From Syntrophaceae bacterium UBA7520 (lineage in GTDB: Bacteria; Desulfobacterota; Syntrophia; Syntrophales; Smithellaceae): a stretch of 37,995 bases of DNA. The stretch covers positions 1-37,995 of the forward strand of contig DLNC01000005.1 in the NCBI GenBank assembly GCA_002478265.1, given 5' to 3'. The translations under genes were made by a program, and so were the position numbers. The notes below the pieces were generated by a model. That model ran no database searches. It worked only from the letters and a program-made list of their open reading frames with translations, and had not been told where the DNA came from. Numbering within the stretch: position 1 is the stretch's first letter; every line of letters starts with the position of its first letter. Of this stretch, positions 8,125 through 15,978 are shown one piece after another.

Positions 8125-8823
8125 TTATTTGATATCTGCAAACTTATATCCGAAACCGCGGACAGTTAAAATATATTTAGGGTTTTCCACGTCTTTTTCG
8201 ATCTGTGAGCGAAGCCTTCGGATATGCACATCGACAGCGCGTGGCGTTATAAATGTTCCGTCTCCCCAGACATAATCAATAATCTGATCCCTTGTATAAA
8301 CACGTCCGGGATGCCGGGAAAAAAAGAAAAGCAGCTTTAGTTCCATGGGGCTCAAATTTATCGCTTTGCCGTGTATATTAACTTTGCATGACGCATAATT
8401 AATTTCCAGGCCGGCGTGACTGAATTTTTCCGGAGATTTTGTTTTATCTCTATCCTGCACGCGGCGCAAAATTGATCTTATGCGCGCCATCAGTTCTTTA
8501 ACGCTGAAGGGCTTCGTAATATAATCATCCGCGCCTATTTCCAGACCAACAACTTTATCCACCTCGTCGGCCTTGGCGGTAAGCATGATAATGGGCAGAT
8601 CAGAGGTTGCCGGATGAGCACGCAGGTTTTTACAGACATCGATGCCGTTTATTCCCGGCAGCATCAGATCAAGAATGACCAAATCCGGCTTTTTTGCTTT
8701 AATCATCCTTATCGCCGATTCGCCGTCATAAGCTTTGGCAACGGAGAACCCTTCACTTTCTAGATTGTACGCAATCAGGTCAACGATATCCTTCTCATCG
8801 TCGACAATCAAAATTTTCGGCAT
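8125..8823 (-). CDS. phoB: Phosphate-regulon response regulator PhoB
   Basis: The 232-residue OmpR/PhoB-type transcription factor has a receiver domain (residues 1-120) with the acidic pair D8/D9, phospho-acceptor Asp52 in LDLMLPG, Thr81 and Lys103 in ITKPFS. A winged-helix DNA-binding domain (about 130-230) contains SPMELKLLFFFSRHPG and RAVDVHIRRLRSQIE. When phosphorylated, presumably by PhoR, it should bind the PHO box in front of pstS. The gene lies 122 nt upstream of pstS and 16 nt after the EF-Tu-like gene, with no PHO box in that short gap. The context makes PhoB the likeliest member of its family. Confidence 0.93.
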   Translation of the reverse strand: MPKILIVDDEKDIVDLIAYNLESEGFSVAKAYDGESAIRMIKAKKPDLVILDLMLPGINGIDVCKNLRAHPATSDLPIIMLTAKADEVDKVVGLEIGADDYITKPFSVKELMARIRSILRRVQDRDKTKSPEKFSHAGLEINYASCKVNIHGKAINLSPMELKLLFFFSRHPGRVYTRDQIIDYVWGDGTFITPRAVDVHIRRLRSQIEKDVENPKYILTVRGFGYKFADIK

Positions 8824-8839
8824 AATTTAATAAATCAAG

Positions 8840-9100
8840 TTAATCCGGAATGATTTTGAACACTTCATCACCGGGGCGAACGCGATCAGAAACTTTAACG
8901 CCGATGAAATCACCGGCCACGGCTTTCTGCACTGATTTATTCTCCACCTCCATTGATTTAATGACATCCGTAAAATCAGTTGTGTGGCCGACAAATTTGA
9001 TACTGTCCCCGACGGAAAGCTCTCCTTCCTGAATCTTGACGGCAGCCACGGAAGGTTTTGCAAAAAATTTTACGACTTCGCCGATTTTCTTTTCTGCCAT
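8840..9100 (-). CDS. Small EF-Tu domain-II-like protein
   Basis: This 86-residue protein resembles only the beta-barrel domain II of translational GTPases. It shows a G-x-V opening, a GELSVGDSIKFVG turn, the VIKSMEVENKSVQKAVAGDFIGVKV core and an RPGDEVFKI ending. There is no GTPase domain. Such stand-alone proteins are usually named translation elongation factor-like; their role is not known to me, and a similar barrel occurs at the C-terminus of some U32 peptidases. The start at MAEKK is favoured by GGAGG 6 nt upstream, rather than a longer reading 21 codons upstream. It precedes phoB by 16 nt, so the two may share a transcript. Confidence 0.82.
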   Translation of the reverse strand: MAEKKIGEVVKFFAKPSVAAVKIQEGELSVGDSIKFVGHTTDFTDVIKSMEVENKSVQKAVAGDFIGVKVSDRVRPGDEVFKIIPD

Positions 9101-9123
9101 ACCAAACCTCCATTTTTTAGCGA

Positions 9124-9152
9124 ATTTTACGCTTAAGTAGCATTTTTTTACA
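9124..9152 (-). promoter_or_regulatory. Weak candidate sigma-70-type promoter before the EF-Tu-like gene and phoB
   Basis: On the minus strand a -10-like TAAAAT (9124-9129) lies 17 nt downstream of TGTAAA (9147-9152), a poor -35. It lies 23 nt upstream of the ATG at 9100 and just below the terminator of the ribosomal cluster, where a new promoter is needed. The region is A/T-rich, so chance matches are likely. Confidence 0.22.
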
Positions 9153-9167
9153 TAAAAAAACAATAAT

Positions 9168-9194
9168 AAAAAAGGCAGGCCACAATGGCCTGCC
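9168..9194 (-). terminator. Rho-independent terminator of the ribosomal cluster
   Basis: A perfect 9-bp stem (GGCAGGCCA at 9174-9182, TGGCCTGCC at 9186-9194) with a 3-nt loop is followed on the minus strand by TTTTTT (9168-9173). It lies about 35 nt after the rplQ stop. It is the clearest intrinsic terminator in the window and ends the long ribosomal-protein transcript. Confidence 0.93.
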
Positions 9195-9228
9195 TTTTAT
9201 CTATCTACAATGATGGTTTTTATTTATT

Positions 9229-9744
9229 TTATTTATCTTTTTTTTCTTTTTTACCTTCTTCTTTATACTCCGATTTTTTGGCTTTTTCCTTGGATTTGGG
9301 CGGCGCTTTCACCTGTGTCGCGGTTTCAGCTTTTCCCTTCGCTCTCTTTTTCGCCTTGTCTTTTTCGTCCGCTTTCTCTTTTTTTCTATCTTCGGCAATG
9401 AATTCCAAAATAGAAACAGGCGCGTTATCACCGGCGCGGTAACCGACTTTTACAATGCGTGTGTATCCGCCGTTGCGCTCGCGATAACGCTCGGACAGCT
9501 CGCCGAAAAGTTTCTGCACCATTTCCTTGTCACGGACAAAAGCGAGCGCCTGACGACGCGCGTGTAAATCGCCCCTTTTGCCCAAAGTTATCATTTTTTC
9601 GGCAATTTTTCTCACTTCTTTGGCCTTGGCGTCCGTGGTGCGGATACGCTCATGCTTTATTATGGAAGTAACCATATTACGGAACATGGCTTCCCTGTGG
9701 CTGGAAGTTCTGCCTAACTTTCTGCCCGCTTTACCGTGATACAT
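9229..9744 (-). CDS. rplQ: 50S ribosomal protein L17 with Lys-rich C-terminal extension
   Basis: Residues 1-118 are a standard L17: GRKLGRTSSHREAMFRNM at the start, ERIRTTDAKAKEVRK in the middle and APVSILEF at the end of the fold. L17 binds 23S rRNA near the exit tunnel. Most bacterial L17 proteins stop near residue 120-130. Here about 50 more residues follow, with roughly 40% Lys plus Glu, Asp and Ala. The tail is probably disordered. The reading frame and base composition continue without a break, so this is an extension and not a frameshift artefact. It is the last gene of the alpha operon section, 44 nt after rpoA and 35 nt before a strong terminator. Confidence 0.95.
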   Translation of the reverse strand: MYHGKAGRKLGRTSSHREAMFRNMVTSIIKHERIRTTDAKAKEVRKIAEKMITLGKRGDLHARRQALAFVRDKEMVQKLFGELSERYRERNGGYTRIVKVGYRAGDNAPVSILEFIAEDRKKEKADEKDKAKKRAKGKAETATQVKAPPKSKEKAKKSEYKEEGKKEKKDK

Positions 9745-9788
9745 CTCTACAACATTCCTTTCCTGACCATAACTGACGTTTCAATATC

Positions 9789-10781
9789 CTATCCCTGATT
9801 AATCTCCTCAGATGTTAAGGACGTCACATTCATTCCAAAACTTAAACCGTATTCATTGAGGATGTCCTTTATCTCGCTCAGCGATTTGCGTCCGAAATTC
9901 TTCGTCTTGAGCATTTCCGCCTCTGTTTTTTGCACCAGTTCGCCGATGGTATTAATTCCCGCGTTCTTCAGACAATTGGCGGATCTTACAGAAAGCTCCA
10001 GATCTTCCACTGAGCGCAGTAATATTTTATTAATATCTCCCTTTTCGTCTTCGATTATCAGTTCGACCTCTTCTTCAATTTCTTCAAAATTGATGAAAAC
10101 GTCGAGTTGTTTCTTTAATATTTTGGCAGAATAGGCGATGGCGTCTTCCGGCTTCACCGAGCCGTCGGTCCATACTTCCAGCACCAGCTTATCATAATCG
10201 GTGATCTGGCCGACACGCGCGTGGGATACAACGTAATTAACTTTCTTTATTGGCGAAAAGATCGCGTCAATATTTATTGTTCCTTCCGGTTGATCCGGAT
10301 CAAGCTCTTTTTTCGCCGGCAAGTAACCTTTTCCCATTTTCACCATCATGGATGCCTTGAATTTGCCGCTTCCCGAAATAGTCGCTATATGGTGTTCGGG
10401 GTTAAGCACTTCCACCGAACCGTCGGTAATTATGTCTTTTGCGGTAACAGGCCCGGTACGCTCAACATCGATGCGTACTTCTTTGACATTTGCCTGCCCT
10501 AACTGAAAACGAACGCCTTTTAAATTCAGAATTATGTCTGTTATATCCTCTTTCACTCCTGGAAGAGTGGAAAATTCATGCAACACCCCTTCAATCTTCA
10601 CGGAAACAATGGCCGCGCCCTGAATAGATGAAAGCAACACACGCCTTAAAGCATTACCCAACGTTATACCGAATCCTCTTTCGAGAGGTTGAATAGTAAA
10701 TTCCCCGTAAGAGCTCGTATGCGTCGCGCTATCCACGTCTATACGCTTGGGTCGAATTAAACTTGACCAGTTCCTCTGCAT
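9789..10781 (-). CDS. rpoA: RNA polymerase alpha subunit
   Basis: The 330-residue alpha subunit has an N-terminal assembly domain (about 1-235) with the motif EPLERGFGITLGNALRRVLL-type segment (here QPLERGFGITLGNALRRVLL) and VLHEFSTLPGVKEDI. A flexible acidic linker follows. The C-terminal helix-hairpin-helix DNA- and activator-binding domain (about 250-320) contains ELSVRSANCLKNAGINTIGEL and LKTKNFGRKSLSEI. Two alphas dimerise to nucleate beta and beta-prime assembly; those genes lie at the other end of the same cluster. The position between rpsD and rplQ is the conserved alpha operon order. Length is normal. Confidence 0.98.
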   Translation of the reverse strand: MQRNWSSLIRPKRIDVDSATHTSSYGEFTIQPLERGFGITLGNALRRVLLSSIQGAAIVSVKIEGVLHEFSTLPGVKEDITDIILNLKGVRFQLGQANVKEVRIDVERTGPVTAKDIITDGSVEVLNPEHHIATISGSGKFKASMMVKMGKGYLPAKKELDPDQPEGTINIDAIFSPIKKVNYVVSHARVGQITDYDKLVLEVWTDGSVKPEDAIAYSAKILKKQLDVFINFEEIEEEVELIIEDEKGDINKILLRSVEDLELSVRSANCLKNAGINTIGELVQKTEAEMLKTKNFGRKSLSEIKDILNEYGLSFGMNVTSLTSEEINQG

Positions 10782-10821
10782 AATTATACCTACCTTTTAG
10801 CTGGCTGATAAAAAAATTTTT

Positions 10822-11451
10822 TTACTTAGAACAGAGTTCCACGATTAGCTGTTCCTGCACCGGCATGGTCAAATCCTCGCGTACCGGCAACATTTTAATG
10901 GATGCCTTGAAATTATCTTTATCCAATTCCAGCCAATGAGGCACGCCGCGCCGGGCAACTGTCTCCATTGCCGAAAGGATTCTAGTTATCTTGCGGCTGC
11001 TATCCTTAACCTGAATTTCGTCTCCCGCTTTAAGCAAATATGATGGTATATTGACAGGTTTGCCGTTAACCAAAAAATGCCCATGATTAACCATCTGTCT
11101 TGCCTCCACGCGGGAACTGGCAAAACCGATGCGGAAAATCATGTTGTCCATTCTTCTTTCGAGAAAAATCAGCAGATTGCTGCCCGTAATACCTTTTTGC
11201 TGATCCGCTTTTTCAAAATAACCGCGGAACTGTTTTTCTAAGAGTCCGTACATTCTTTTAAGTTTTTGCTTTTCTCTCAGCTGCACACCATAATCGGAAT
11301 GCTGCTTTTTATGCGACTGTCCGTGATCCCCCGGCGCATAACCCCTTCTTTCGAAAGAGCACTTTTCCGTGTAACATCTATCGCCCTTGATGAAAAGTTT
11401 CAAACCTTCACGTCGGCACAATCTACATGAAGAATCTTTATATCTTGCCAA
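10822..11451 (-). CDS. rpsD: 30S ribosomal protein S4, zinc-binding form
   Basis: S4 is a primary 16S rRNA-binding protein that nucleates 30S assembly. The 209-residue protein has four cysteines at C9, C12, C26 and C31, the zinc-binding arrangement lost in E. coli S4. The S4 RNA-binding domain is at about residues 98-160 (LERRMDNMIFRIGFASSRVEARQ). The start is TTG with GGGAGG 7 nt upstream; no ATG fits the family N-terminus MARYKD. In other bacteria S4 represses its own operon by binding the leader mRNA; no such site could be identified here. Confidence 0.97.
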   Translation of the reverse strand: MARYKDSSCRLCRREGLKLFIKGDRCYTEKCSFERRGYAPGDHGQSHKKQHSDYGVQLREKQKLKRMYGLLEKQFRGYFEKADQQKGITGSNLLIFLERRMDNMIFRIGFASSRVEARQMVNHGHFLVNGKPVNIPSYLLKAGDEIQVKDSSRKITRILSAMETVARRGVPHWLELDKDNFKASIKMLPVREDLTMPVQEQLIVELCSK

Positions 11452-11501
11452 AATGCCTCCCTTAAATTCTGCTAATTTTACCGGTAATTGAACTTACCTG
11501 A

Positions 11502-11894
11502 TTAAACTCTTCTGCGTTTCGGCGGCCTGCAGCCGTTGTGAGGAACAGGCGTCACATCGCGGATGACGGTAATCGTAAGACCAGCCAGTTGCAACGACCT
11601 AAGCGCAGATTCCCTGCCCGCTCCGGGGCCTTTTATGTATACCTGCACTTTGCGCATGCCCTGTTCCTTGGCCTTGCGCACTGCGTCTTCCGCAGCCATC
11701 TGCGCGGCAAATGGGGTGCTCTTGCGCGACCCCTTGAATCCCTGCATGCCCGCCGATGACCACGCCACTACGTTACCCGTCAGATCGGTGATCGTGATGA
11801 TGGTATTATTAAACGTCGACTGAATATGCGCGATCCCGTCGGTTATATTTTTCTTTTCCTTTTTTTTGCCTGTCTTTTTGACTGCCTTCGCCAT
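11502..11894 (-). CDS. rpsK: 30S ribosomal protein S11
   Basis: S11 lies on the 30S platform and contacts mRNA near the exit site. The 130-residue protein has the Lys-rich N-terminus, then GIAHIQSTFNNTIITITDLTG, SSAGMQGFKGSRKSTPFAAQ, and the conserved end DVTPVPHNGCRPPKRRRV. It lies 25 nt after rpsM and 50 nt before rpsD, in normal alpha operon order. The ATG start has a GGAGG-like site (CCGGAGGAAAA) directly upstream. Nothing unusual is seen. Confidence 0.97.
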   Translation of the reverse strand: MAKAVKKTGKKKEKKNITDGIAHIQSTFNNTIITITDLTGNVVAWSSAGMQGFKGSRKSTPFAAQMAAEDAVRKAKEQGMRKVQVYIKGPGAGRESALRSLQLAGLTITVIRDVTPVPHNGCRPPKRRRV

Positions 11895-11919
11895 TTTTCC
11901 TCCGGTCGAAAGTTATTAC

Positions 11920-12288
11920 TTATTTCTTTTTGCCTGCGATTGTGCGGCGCGGACCTTTTCTTGTCCGGCTGTTCGTGTGTGTTCTCTGCCCTCTCACGGG
12001 AAGTCCCTTGCGATGACGCAGGCCGCGATATGTCCCGATATCCATCAGTCTTTTAATGGACATGGACACTTCACGCCTCAAGTCGCCTTCAACTTTGAGG
12101 TCTTTATCAATAATGGTTCTGATCGCTGATATTTCCGAATCGGCAAGCTCGTCAGTCTTTGTGTCGGGACTTACATTTGCATCCTTAAGGATCTGCTTTG
12201 CCTTGGTGCGGCCGATGCCGTAAATATAAGTCAAAGCGACTTCCATTCTTTTGTTTTTCGGTAAATCAACACCGGAAATTCGTGCCAC
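11920..12288 (-). CDS. rpsM: 30S ribosomal protein S13
   Basis: S13 sits on the 30S head and forms the bridge to the large subunit and P-site tRNA. The 122-residue protein begins MARISGVDLPKNKRMEVALTYIYG, has a helix-two-turns-helix region, and ends in the basic tail HTNSRTRKGPRRTIAGKKK that reaches the P site. The start is GTG with GGAGG about 9 nt upstream. It follows rpmJ by 28 nt and precedes rpsK. Confidence 0.97.
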   Translation of the reverse strand: MARISGVDLPKNKRMEVALTYIYGIGRTKAKQILKDANVSPDTKTDELADSEISAIRTIIDKDLKVEGDLRREVSMSIKRLMDIGTYRGLRHRKGLPVRGQRTHTNSRTRKGPRRTIAGKKK

Positions 12289-12316
12289 CTAAAAATACCT
12301 CCTGAATTTCGCCAAA

Positions 12317-12430
12317 CTAACCCTGACGCTGTTTATGCTTGGGGTTCTCGCAAATAACGCGCAACACACCCTTGCGTTTGATAATTTTGCACTTCTCGCA
12401 CATTTTTTTCACAGATGATCTTACTTTCAC
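12317..12430 (-). CDS. rpmJ: 50S ribosomal protein L36, zinc-binding form
   Basis: This 37-residue gene reads MKVRSSVKKMCEKCKIIKRK at its start and ends with ENPKHKQRQG. The zinc ligands C11, C14, C27 and H32 are all present, so it is the zinc-containing L36. The start is GTG, with GGAG 6 nt upstream (GGAGTTAGTG-GTG). It lies between infA and rpsM, its usual position. It is easily missed because of its size. Confidence 0.96.
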   Translation of the reverse strand: MKVRSSVKKMCEKCKIIKRKGVLRVICENPKHKQRQG

Positions 12431-12461
12431 CACTAACTCCTAATCTGGCCAGATATAAAAT

Positions 12462-12680
12462 TTATTTCGTCCGGTAAGTAATCCGGCCCCGGGTTAAATC
12501 ATAAGGCGAAAGCTCCACGGTCACTTTATCCCCGGGCAGTATTTTAATAAAATGCATCCGCATCTTGCCGGAAATGTGCGCCAGAACTTTATGCCCGTTT
12601 TCCAGCTCAACTCTGAACATCGCATTGGGCAGCGGCTCGATAACCCTGCCTTCCACTTCTATCGCTTCCTCTTTGGCCAT
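12462..12680 (-). CDS. infA: Translation initiation factor IF-1
   Basis: IF-1 binds the 30S A site during initiation. The 72-residue protein is a single S1/OB fold and is almost invariant: MAKEEAIEVEG at the start, PLPNAMFRVELENGHKVLAH in the middle, and LPGDKVTVELSPYDLTRGRI at the end. It lies 27 nt after map and 31 nt before rpmJ, the common order map-infA-rpmJ. Confidence 0.98.
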   Translation of the reverse strand: MAKEEAIEVEGRVIEPLPNAMFRVELENGHKVLAHISGKMRMHFIKILPGDKVTVELSPYDLTRGRITYRTK

Positions 12681-12707
12681 AATTTTTTGCCTAAATACCG
12701 GAAAAAC

Positions 12708-13457
12708 TTAATTCATCCTACTCAATATGTCCGGTCCATTGTCCGTAACCGCTACAGAGTGTTCAAAATGCGCCGATAATCCGCCATCCGCCGTAACCAC
12801 CGTCCAACCATCCGGTAAAACTGCCACCCTGTAATCCTTTTCATTAACCATCGGCTCAATGGCCAGAATCATGCCGCCTTTTAATTCAATGCCGCGGTCT
12901 TTCCTGCCGAAATTGGGGATCTGGGGGTCCTCGTGCAATTCCTTACCAATGCCATGCCCGACATAATCCCTCACTACGGAAAAACCGTTGTCTTCCACGG
13001 TTTTCTGTACCGCTGCCGATATCGCGCCAACCCTGTTACCTATCTGCGCATGGGAGATGGCCGCGTATAAACTTTTTTCTGTCACCTCAATCAGCCGAGC
13101 CGCCTGCTGAGTTATTTTGCCCACGGGCAAGGTGATTGCGGCATCGCCAAAAAAACCCTGATAATAAATTCCAAAATCGAGCCCGATGATATCGCCTTCT
13201 ACCAACACTCGCTCGGATGGCATGCCGTGCACAACCTGTTCGTTAACCGAAGTGCAAAGCGCGTAAGGAAAGCCCCGGTAACCTTTAAATGCCGGTTTCG
13301 CTCCTCTTTTCTCCGCTATTTGCTGCGCCAAACTATCGAGCTCTTTTGTTTTAACACCCGGTCTGATCTTTTCTCTTATTTTATTTAAAACCTCGGCAAC
13401 AATCCTGTTGCTCGCCCGTGCTTTCTCTATTTCTTCCGGAAGCTTTAAAATTACCAT
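12708..13457 (-). CDS. map: Methionine aminopeptidase type I
   Basis: The enzyme removes the initiator Met from nascent proteins on the ribosome. The 249-residue protein has the pita-bread fold and its metal ligands: Asp in GLDFGIYYQGFFGDAAIT (two Asp), His in YVGHGIGKELHEDP, and Glu in LAIEPMVNE and in SAHFEHSVAVT. The substrate-pocket His is in EQVVHGMPS. It is a short type I form without the N-terminal zinc extension. It follows secY by 32 nt; adk, which often lies between them, is missing. Confidence 0.97.
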   Translation of the reverse strand: MVILKLPEEIEKARASNRIVAEVLNKIREKIRPGVKTKELDSLAQQIAEKRGAKPAFKGYRGFPYALCTSVNEQVVHGMPSERVLVEGDIIGLDFGIYYQGFFGDAAITLPVGKITQQAARLIEVTEKSLYAAISHAQIGNRVGAISAAVQKTVEDNGFSVVRDYVGHGIGKELHEDPQIPNFGRKDRGIELKGGMILAIEPMVNEKDYRVAVLPDGWTVVTADGGLSAHFEHSVAVTDNGPDILSRMN

Positions 13458-13489
13458 TCAGCACATAAAGCTCTTCAAAAAAATCTCTT

Positions 13490-14797
13490 CTATCTTCTGC
13501 GGGCGATATGTCCCTTTTTCAAAAAACCTTCATATTGCCTGGTCAGCAGATGAGATTCAATCTGACCGGCGGTGTCCATGGCTACGCCGACAACAATAAG
13601 CAGCGCCGTGCCGCCGAAATAAAAAGGTATATTGAACTGCCCAATCAAAACACTAGGCAACACACAAATAATTGAAACGTAAATAGCACCGCTAAAAGTA
13701 AGCCTTTCCAATATTGTTTCGATATACTCGGCGGTCTTTCCACCGGGACGAATTCCAGGAACAAAGCCGCCGAATTTTTTCATATTCTCCGCCATGTCAT
13801 CGGGCTTAATGGTAACTGCCGTATAGAAAAAACAGAAGAAAAAGATAAGCCCGACGTAAAGAACTTCGTAACCGAGCTTGCCCGGAATCAGATAACCGGC
13901 AATCTGTTTCATCCACCCTTCCTGCGCGAAGTTGGCGATAGTCGCCGGAAACATAATCACCGAAGATGCGAAAATCGGCGGAATAACTCCGGCGGAATTG
14001 ATTTTCAGTGGTAGATGAGTTGTCTGACCACCGTACATTTTGCGGCCGACAATTCTTTTGGCGTATTGCACCGGAATGCGACGCTGGCCTCCTTCAACAA
14101 ACACGATGGCCCCAATGACCAGAACCATCATTACCGTCAGCAATAAAATAATCAACACGCCCAATTCACCGGCGGTTACCAGTTGATAGGTATTGCCAAT
14201 GGCCGCGGGCATACGGCAGACAATACCGGCAAAAATGATCAGCGATATTCCGTTACCGATGCCTTTTTCCGTAATTGTTTCACCGAGCCACATCAGAAAC
14301 GCCGTCCCCGAGGTCAGTGTGATAATGGTCATCAGAATAAATGTCCATCCTGCCTGCAGAACAATCGGCGCTCCGGAAGGGCTAGCCATATGCTGCAAAC
14401 CCCAGGCGATGCCAAAGCCCTGAATCATGCTCAACAGAATCGTGCCGTAGCGCGTGTATTGGGTGATTTTACGCCTTCCCGATTCACCCTCTTTGGAAAG
14501 TCTTTCCAGATGAGGCACGGCAACAGTCAATAGCTGCAGGATAATCGATGAACTGATATAGGGCATGATGCCGAGGGCAAAGATAGAAAAATTACTGAAA
14601 GCCCCACCGGCAAACATATCCATCAGGCCAAACAAGGAGCCGCGCGCATGCTCAAAATGCGCCATCAGCGCCACATTGTCGATGCCCGGTGTCGGGATGT
14701 AAACACCGATCCGATACACAGCCAAAAGAAGAAGGGTAAATAGGATTCTTCTTTGCAGTTCCGGTATCTTGGAAACGCCACCTAGTCCTTCGAGCAA
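13490..14797 (-). CDS. secY: Protein translocase subunit SecY
   Basis: SecY is the pore subunit of the inner-membrane Sec translocon. The 435-residue protein has ten hydrophobic segments, with conserved ADMFAGGAFSNFSIFALGIMPYI-type signature around residues 57-80 (here MDMFAGGAFSNFSIFALG), the plug region, and cytoplasmic loops containing EGGQRRIPVQYAKR and FGGFVPGIRPGGKTAEYI. The start is TTG, with GAGGTG 7-8 nt upstream, and lies 1 nt after the rplO stop, so translation is probably coupled. SecE, its partner, is the first membrane gene at the upstream end of the cluster. Confidence 0.97.
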   Translation of the reverse strand: MLEGLGGVSKIPELQRRILFTLLLLAVYRIGVYIPTPGIDNVALMAHFEHARGSLFGLMDMFAGGAFSNFSIFALGIMPYISSSIILQLLTVAVPHLERLSKEGESGRRKITQYTRYGTILLSMIQGFGIAWGLQHMASPSGAPIVLQAGWTFILMTIITLTSGTAFLMWLGETITEKGIGNGISLIIFAGIVCRMPAAIGNTYQLVTAGELGVLIILLLTVMMVLVIGAIVFVEGGQRRIPVQYAKRIVGRKMYGGQTTHLPLKINSAGVIPPIFASSVIMFPATIANFAQEGWMKQIAGYLIPGKLGYEVLYVGLIFFFCFFYTAVTIKPDDMAENMKKFGGFVPGIRPGGKTAEYIETILERLTFSGAIYVSIICVLPSVLIGQFNIPFYFGGTALLIVVGVAMDTAGQIESHLLTRQYEGFLKKGHIARRR

Positions 14798-14798
14798 T

Positions 14799-15245
14799 TT
14801 AAATCACCTCTTCTACGGTTCCGCCTGCCGCGGTAATTTTTTCTTTTGCCGCCTGGCTTATTTTGGAAAGTTTTATTGTTACGGGGAAATTAATATCACC
14901 TTTGGCAAGAATTTTCACCTTGTCCCCTTTCTTTCGTAAAACACCACTGGCCAAAAGCGCTTCTTCATTGATTACAGCACCCTGAGAAAATTTGCGGCAG
15001 ATATCGGTGAGATTCACCGCGACATACTTTTCGCGGAAAGGATTGCGAAAGCCTCTTTTGGGCAACCGGCGCGCGAGCGGCATCTGTCCGCCTTCAAATC
15101 CGGCACGCACCTTTCCTCCCGAGCGCGCTTTCTGCCCTTTGTTGCCACGACCCGCTGTTTTCCCCCAACCGGAAGATTCACCACGGCCCACGCGCTTTCT
15201 TTTTTTTGTCGCCCCAGCAGGCGCCTTAAGCGAACTCAAATCCAT
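14799..15245 (-). CDS. rplO: 50S ribosomal protein L15
   Basis: The 148-residue L15 has the long basic N-terminal extension (RKRVGRGESSGWGKTAGRGN, then KGQKARSGG) that penetrates the 50S core, and a globular C-terminal part with VKILAKGDINFPVTIKLSKI. It lies 7 nt after rpmD and 1 nt before secY in spc operon order. Nothing unusual is seen. Confidence 0.97.
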   Translation of the reverse strand: MDLSSLKAPAGATKKRKRVGRGESSGWGKTAGRGNKGQKARSGGKVRAGFEGGQMPLARRLPKRGFRNPFREKYVAVNLTDICRKFSQGAVINEEALLASGVLRKKGDKVKILAKGDINFPVTIKLSKISQAAKEKITAAGGTVEEVI

Positions 15246-15252
15246 TATCTTA

Positions 15253-15441
15253 TTACCCCTTGCTCTCTTCCACCGAAACCAGATGAATAACTTTATTGAT
15301 CATGCCTCGAACCTGCGGCGTATCTTCCAGAGTAACGCATTTATTGAGTCTGTTAAGACCCATGCCGCGTAAAACTTTCCGTTGCTTTTCGGGTCTGCCA
15401 ATCCCGCTTTTAACCATTGTAATTTTCAATTTTTTGCTCAT
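15253..15441 (-). CDS. rpmD: 50S ribosomal protein L30
   Basis: L30 is a small late-assembly protein of the large subunit. This 62-residue form starts MSKKLKITMVKSGIGRPEKQ and carries the family motif RGMGLNRLNKCVTLEDTPQVRG-like segment (here LGLNRL is MGLNRL). The ATG at 15441 has AGGTGG 5-6 nt upstream. A GTG three codons earlier is possible but would place the ribosome site less well. It lies 21 nt after rpsE and 7 nt before rplO. Confidence 0.94.
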   Translation of the reverse strand: MSKKLKITMVKSGIGRPEKQRKVLRGMGLNRLNKCVTLEDTPQVRGMINKVIHLVSVEESKG

Positions 15442-15462
15442 TAGCGCCACCTCTTCCTTTAA

Positions 15463-15960
15463 TTATCTGCCCCGATGAGCAACAATTTCCTGGGGATCTT
15501 TCAACTGACAAAGACCATCGAGAGTCGCCTTAACCAGGTTATGGGGGTTATGAGAACCAAGACACTTGGTCAGAATATTACTGACGCCAGCCACCTCCAA
15601 AACAGCGCGCACCGCTCCACCGGCAATCAAACCTGTTCCTTCCGACGCTGGTTTGAGCAAAACTTTTCCCGCGCCATAGCTGCCGACCACTTCGTAAGGA
15701 ATAGTCCTGTTGCTGATGGCTACCCTCGTCATGTTCTTTTTGGCCATATCCATTCCTTTGCGGATGGCTTCCGGAACCTCATGCGCCTTGCCCAGACCTG
15801 TGCCGACCATGCCCTTGCCGTCACCGACAACAACAATCGCGCTGAAACGGAATCTTCTGCCGCCTTTAACTACTTTCGCGGTCCGATTGATAGTAATAAC
15901 CCTGTCCAGAAGGTCCATGTCCTTCATTTCTTTTCTATCCAATGCTTCTTGCCTTGCCAT
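15463..15960 (-). CDS. rpsE: 30S ribosomal protein S5
   Basis: S5 contributes to decoding accuracy and mRNA unwinding at the entry channel. The 165-residue protein has the double-stranded RNA-binding-like N-terminal domain (DRVITINRTAKVVKGGRRFR, FSAIVVVGDGKGMVG) and the C-terminal domain with ASEGTGLIAGGAVRAVLEVAG and DILTKCLGSHNPHNLVKAT-type residues (here NILTKCLGSHNPHNLVKAT). The order rplR-rpsE-rpmD is standard. No mutation resembling known ram changes was recognised. Confidence 0.97.
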   Translation of the reverse strand: MARQEALDRKEMKDMDLLDRVITINRTAKVVKGGRRFRFSAIVVVGDGKGMVGTGLGKAHEVPEAIRKGMDMAKKNMTRVAISNRTIPYEVVGSYGAGKVLLKPASEGTGLIAGGAVRAVLEVAGVSNILTKCLGSHNPHNLVKATLDGLCQLKDPQEIVAHRGR

Positions 15961-15978
15961 ATTTTTCCGAATCCGCTC

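Noticed and set aside
9101..9163. Longer start for the EF-Tu-like protein (21 extra codons)
   Set aside because: The extra residues do not fit the family, and the internal ATG at 9100 has an excellent GGAGG site.
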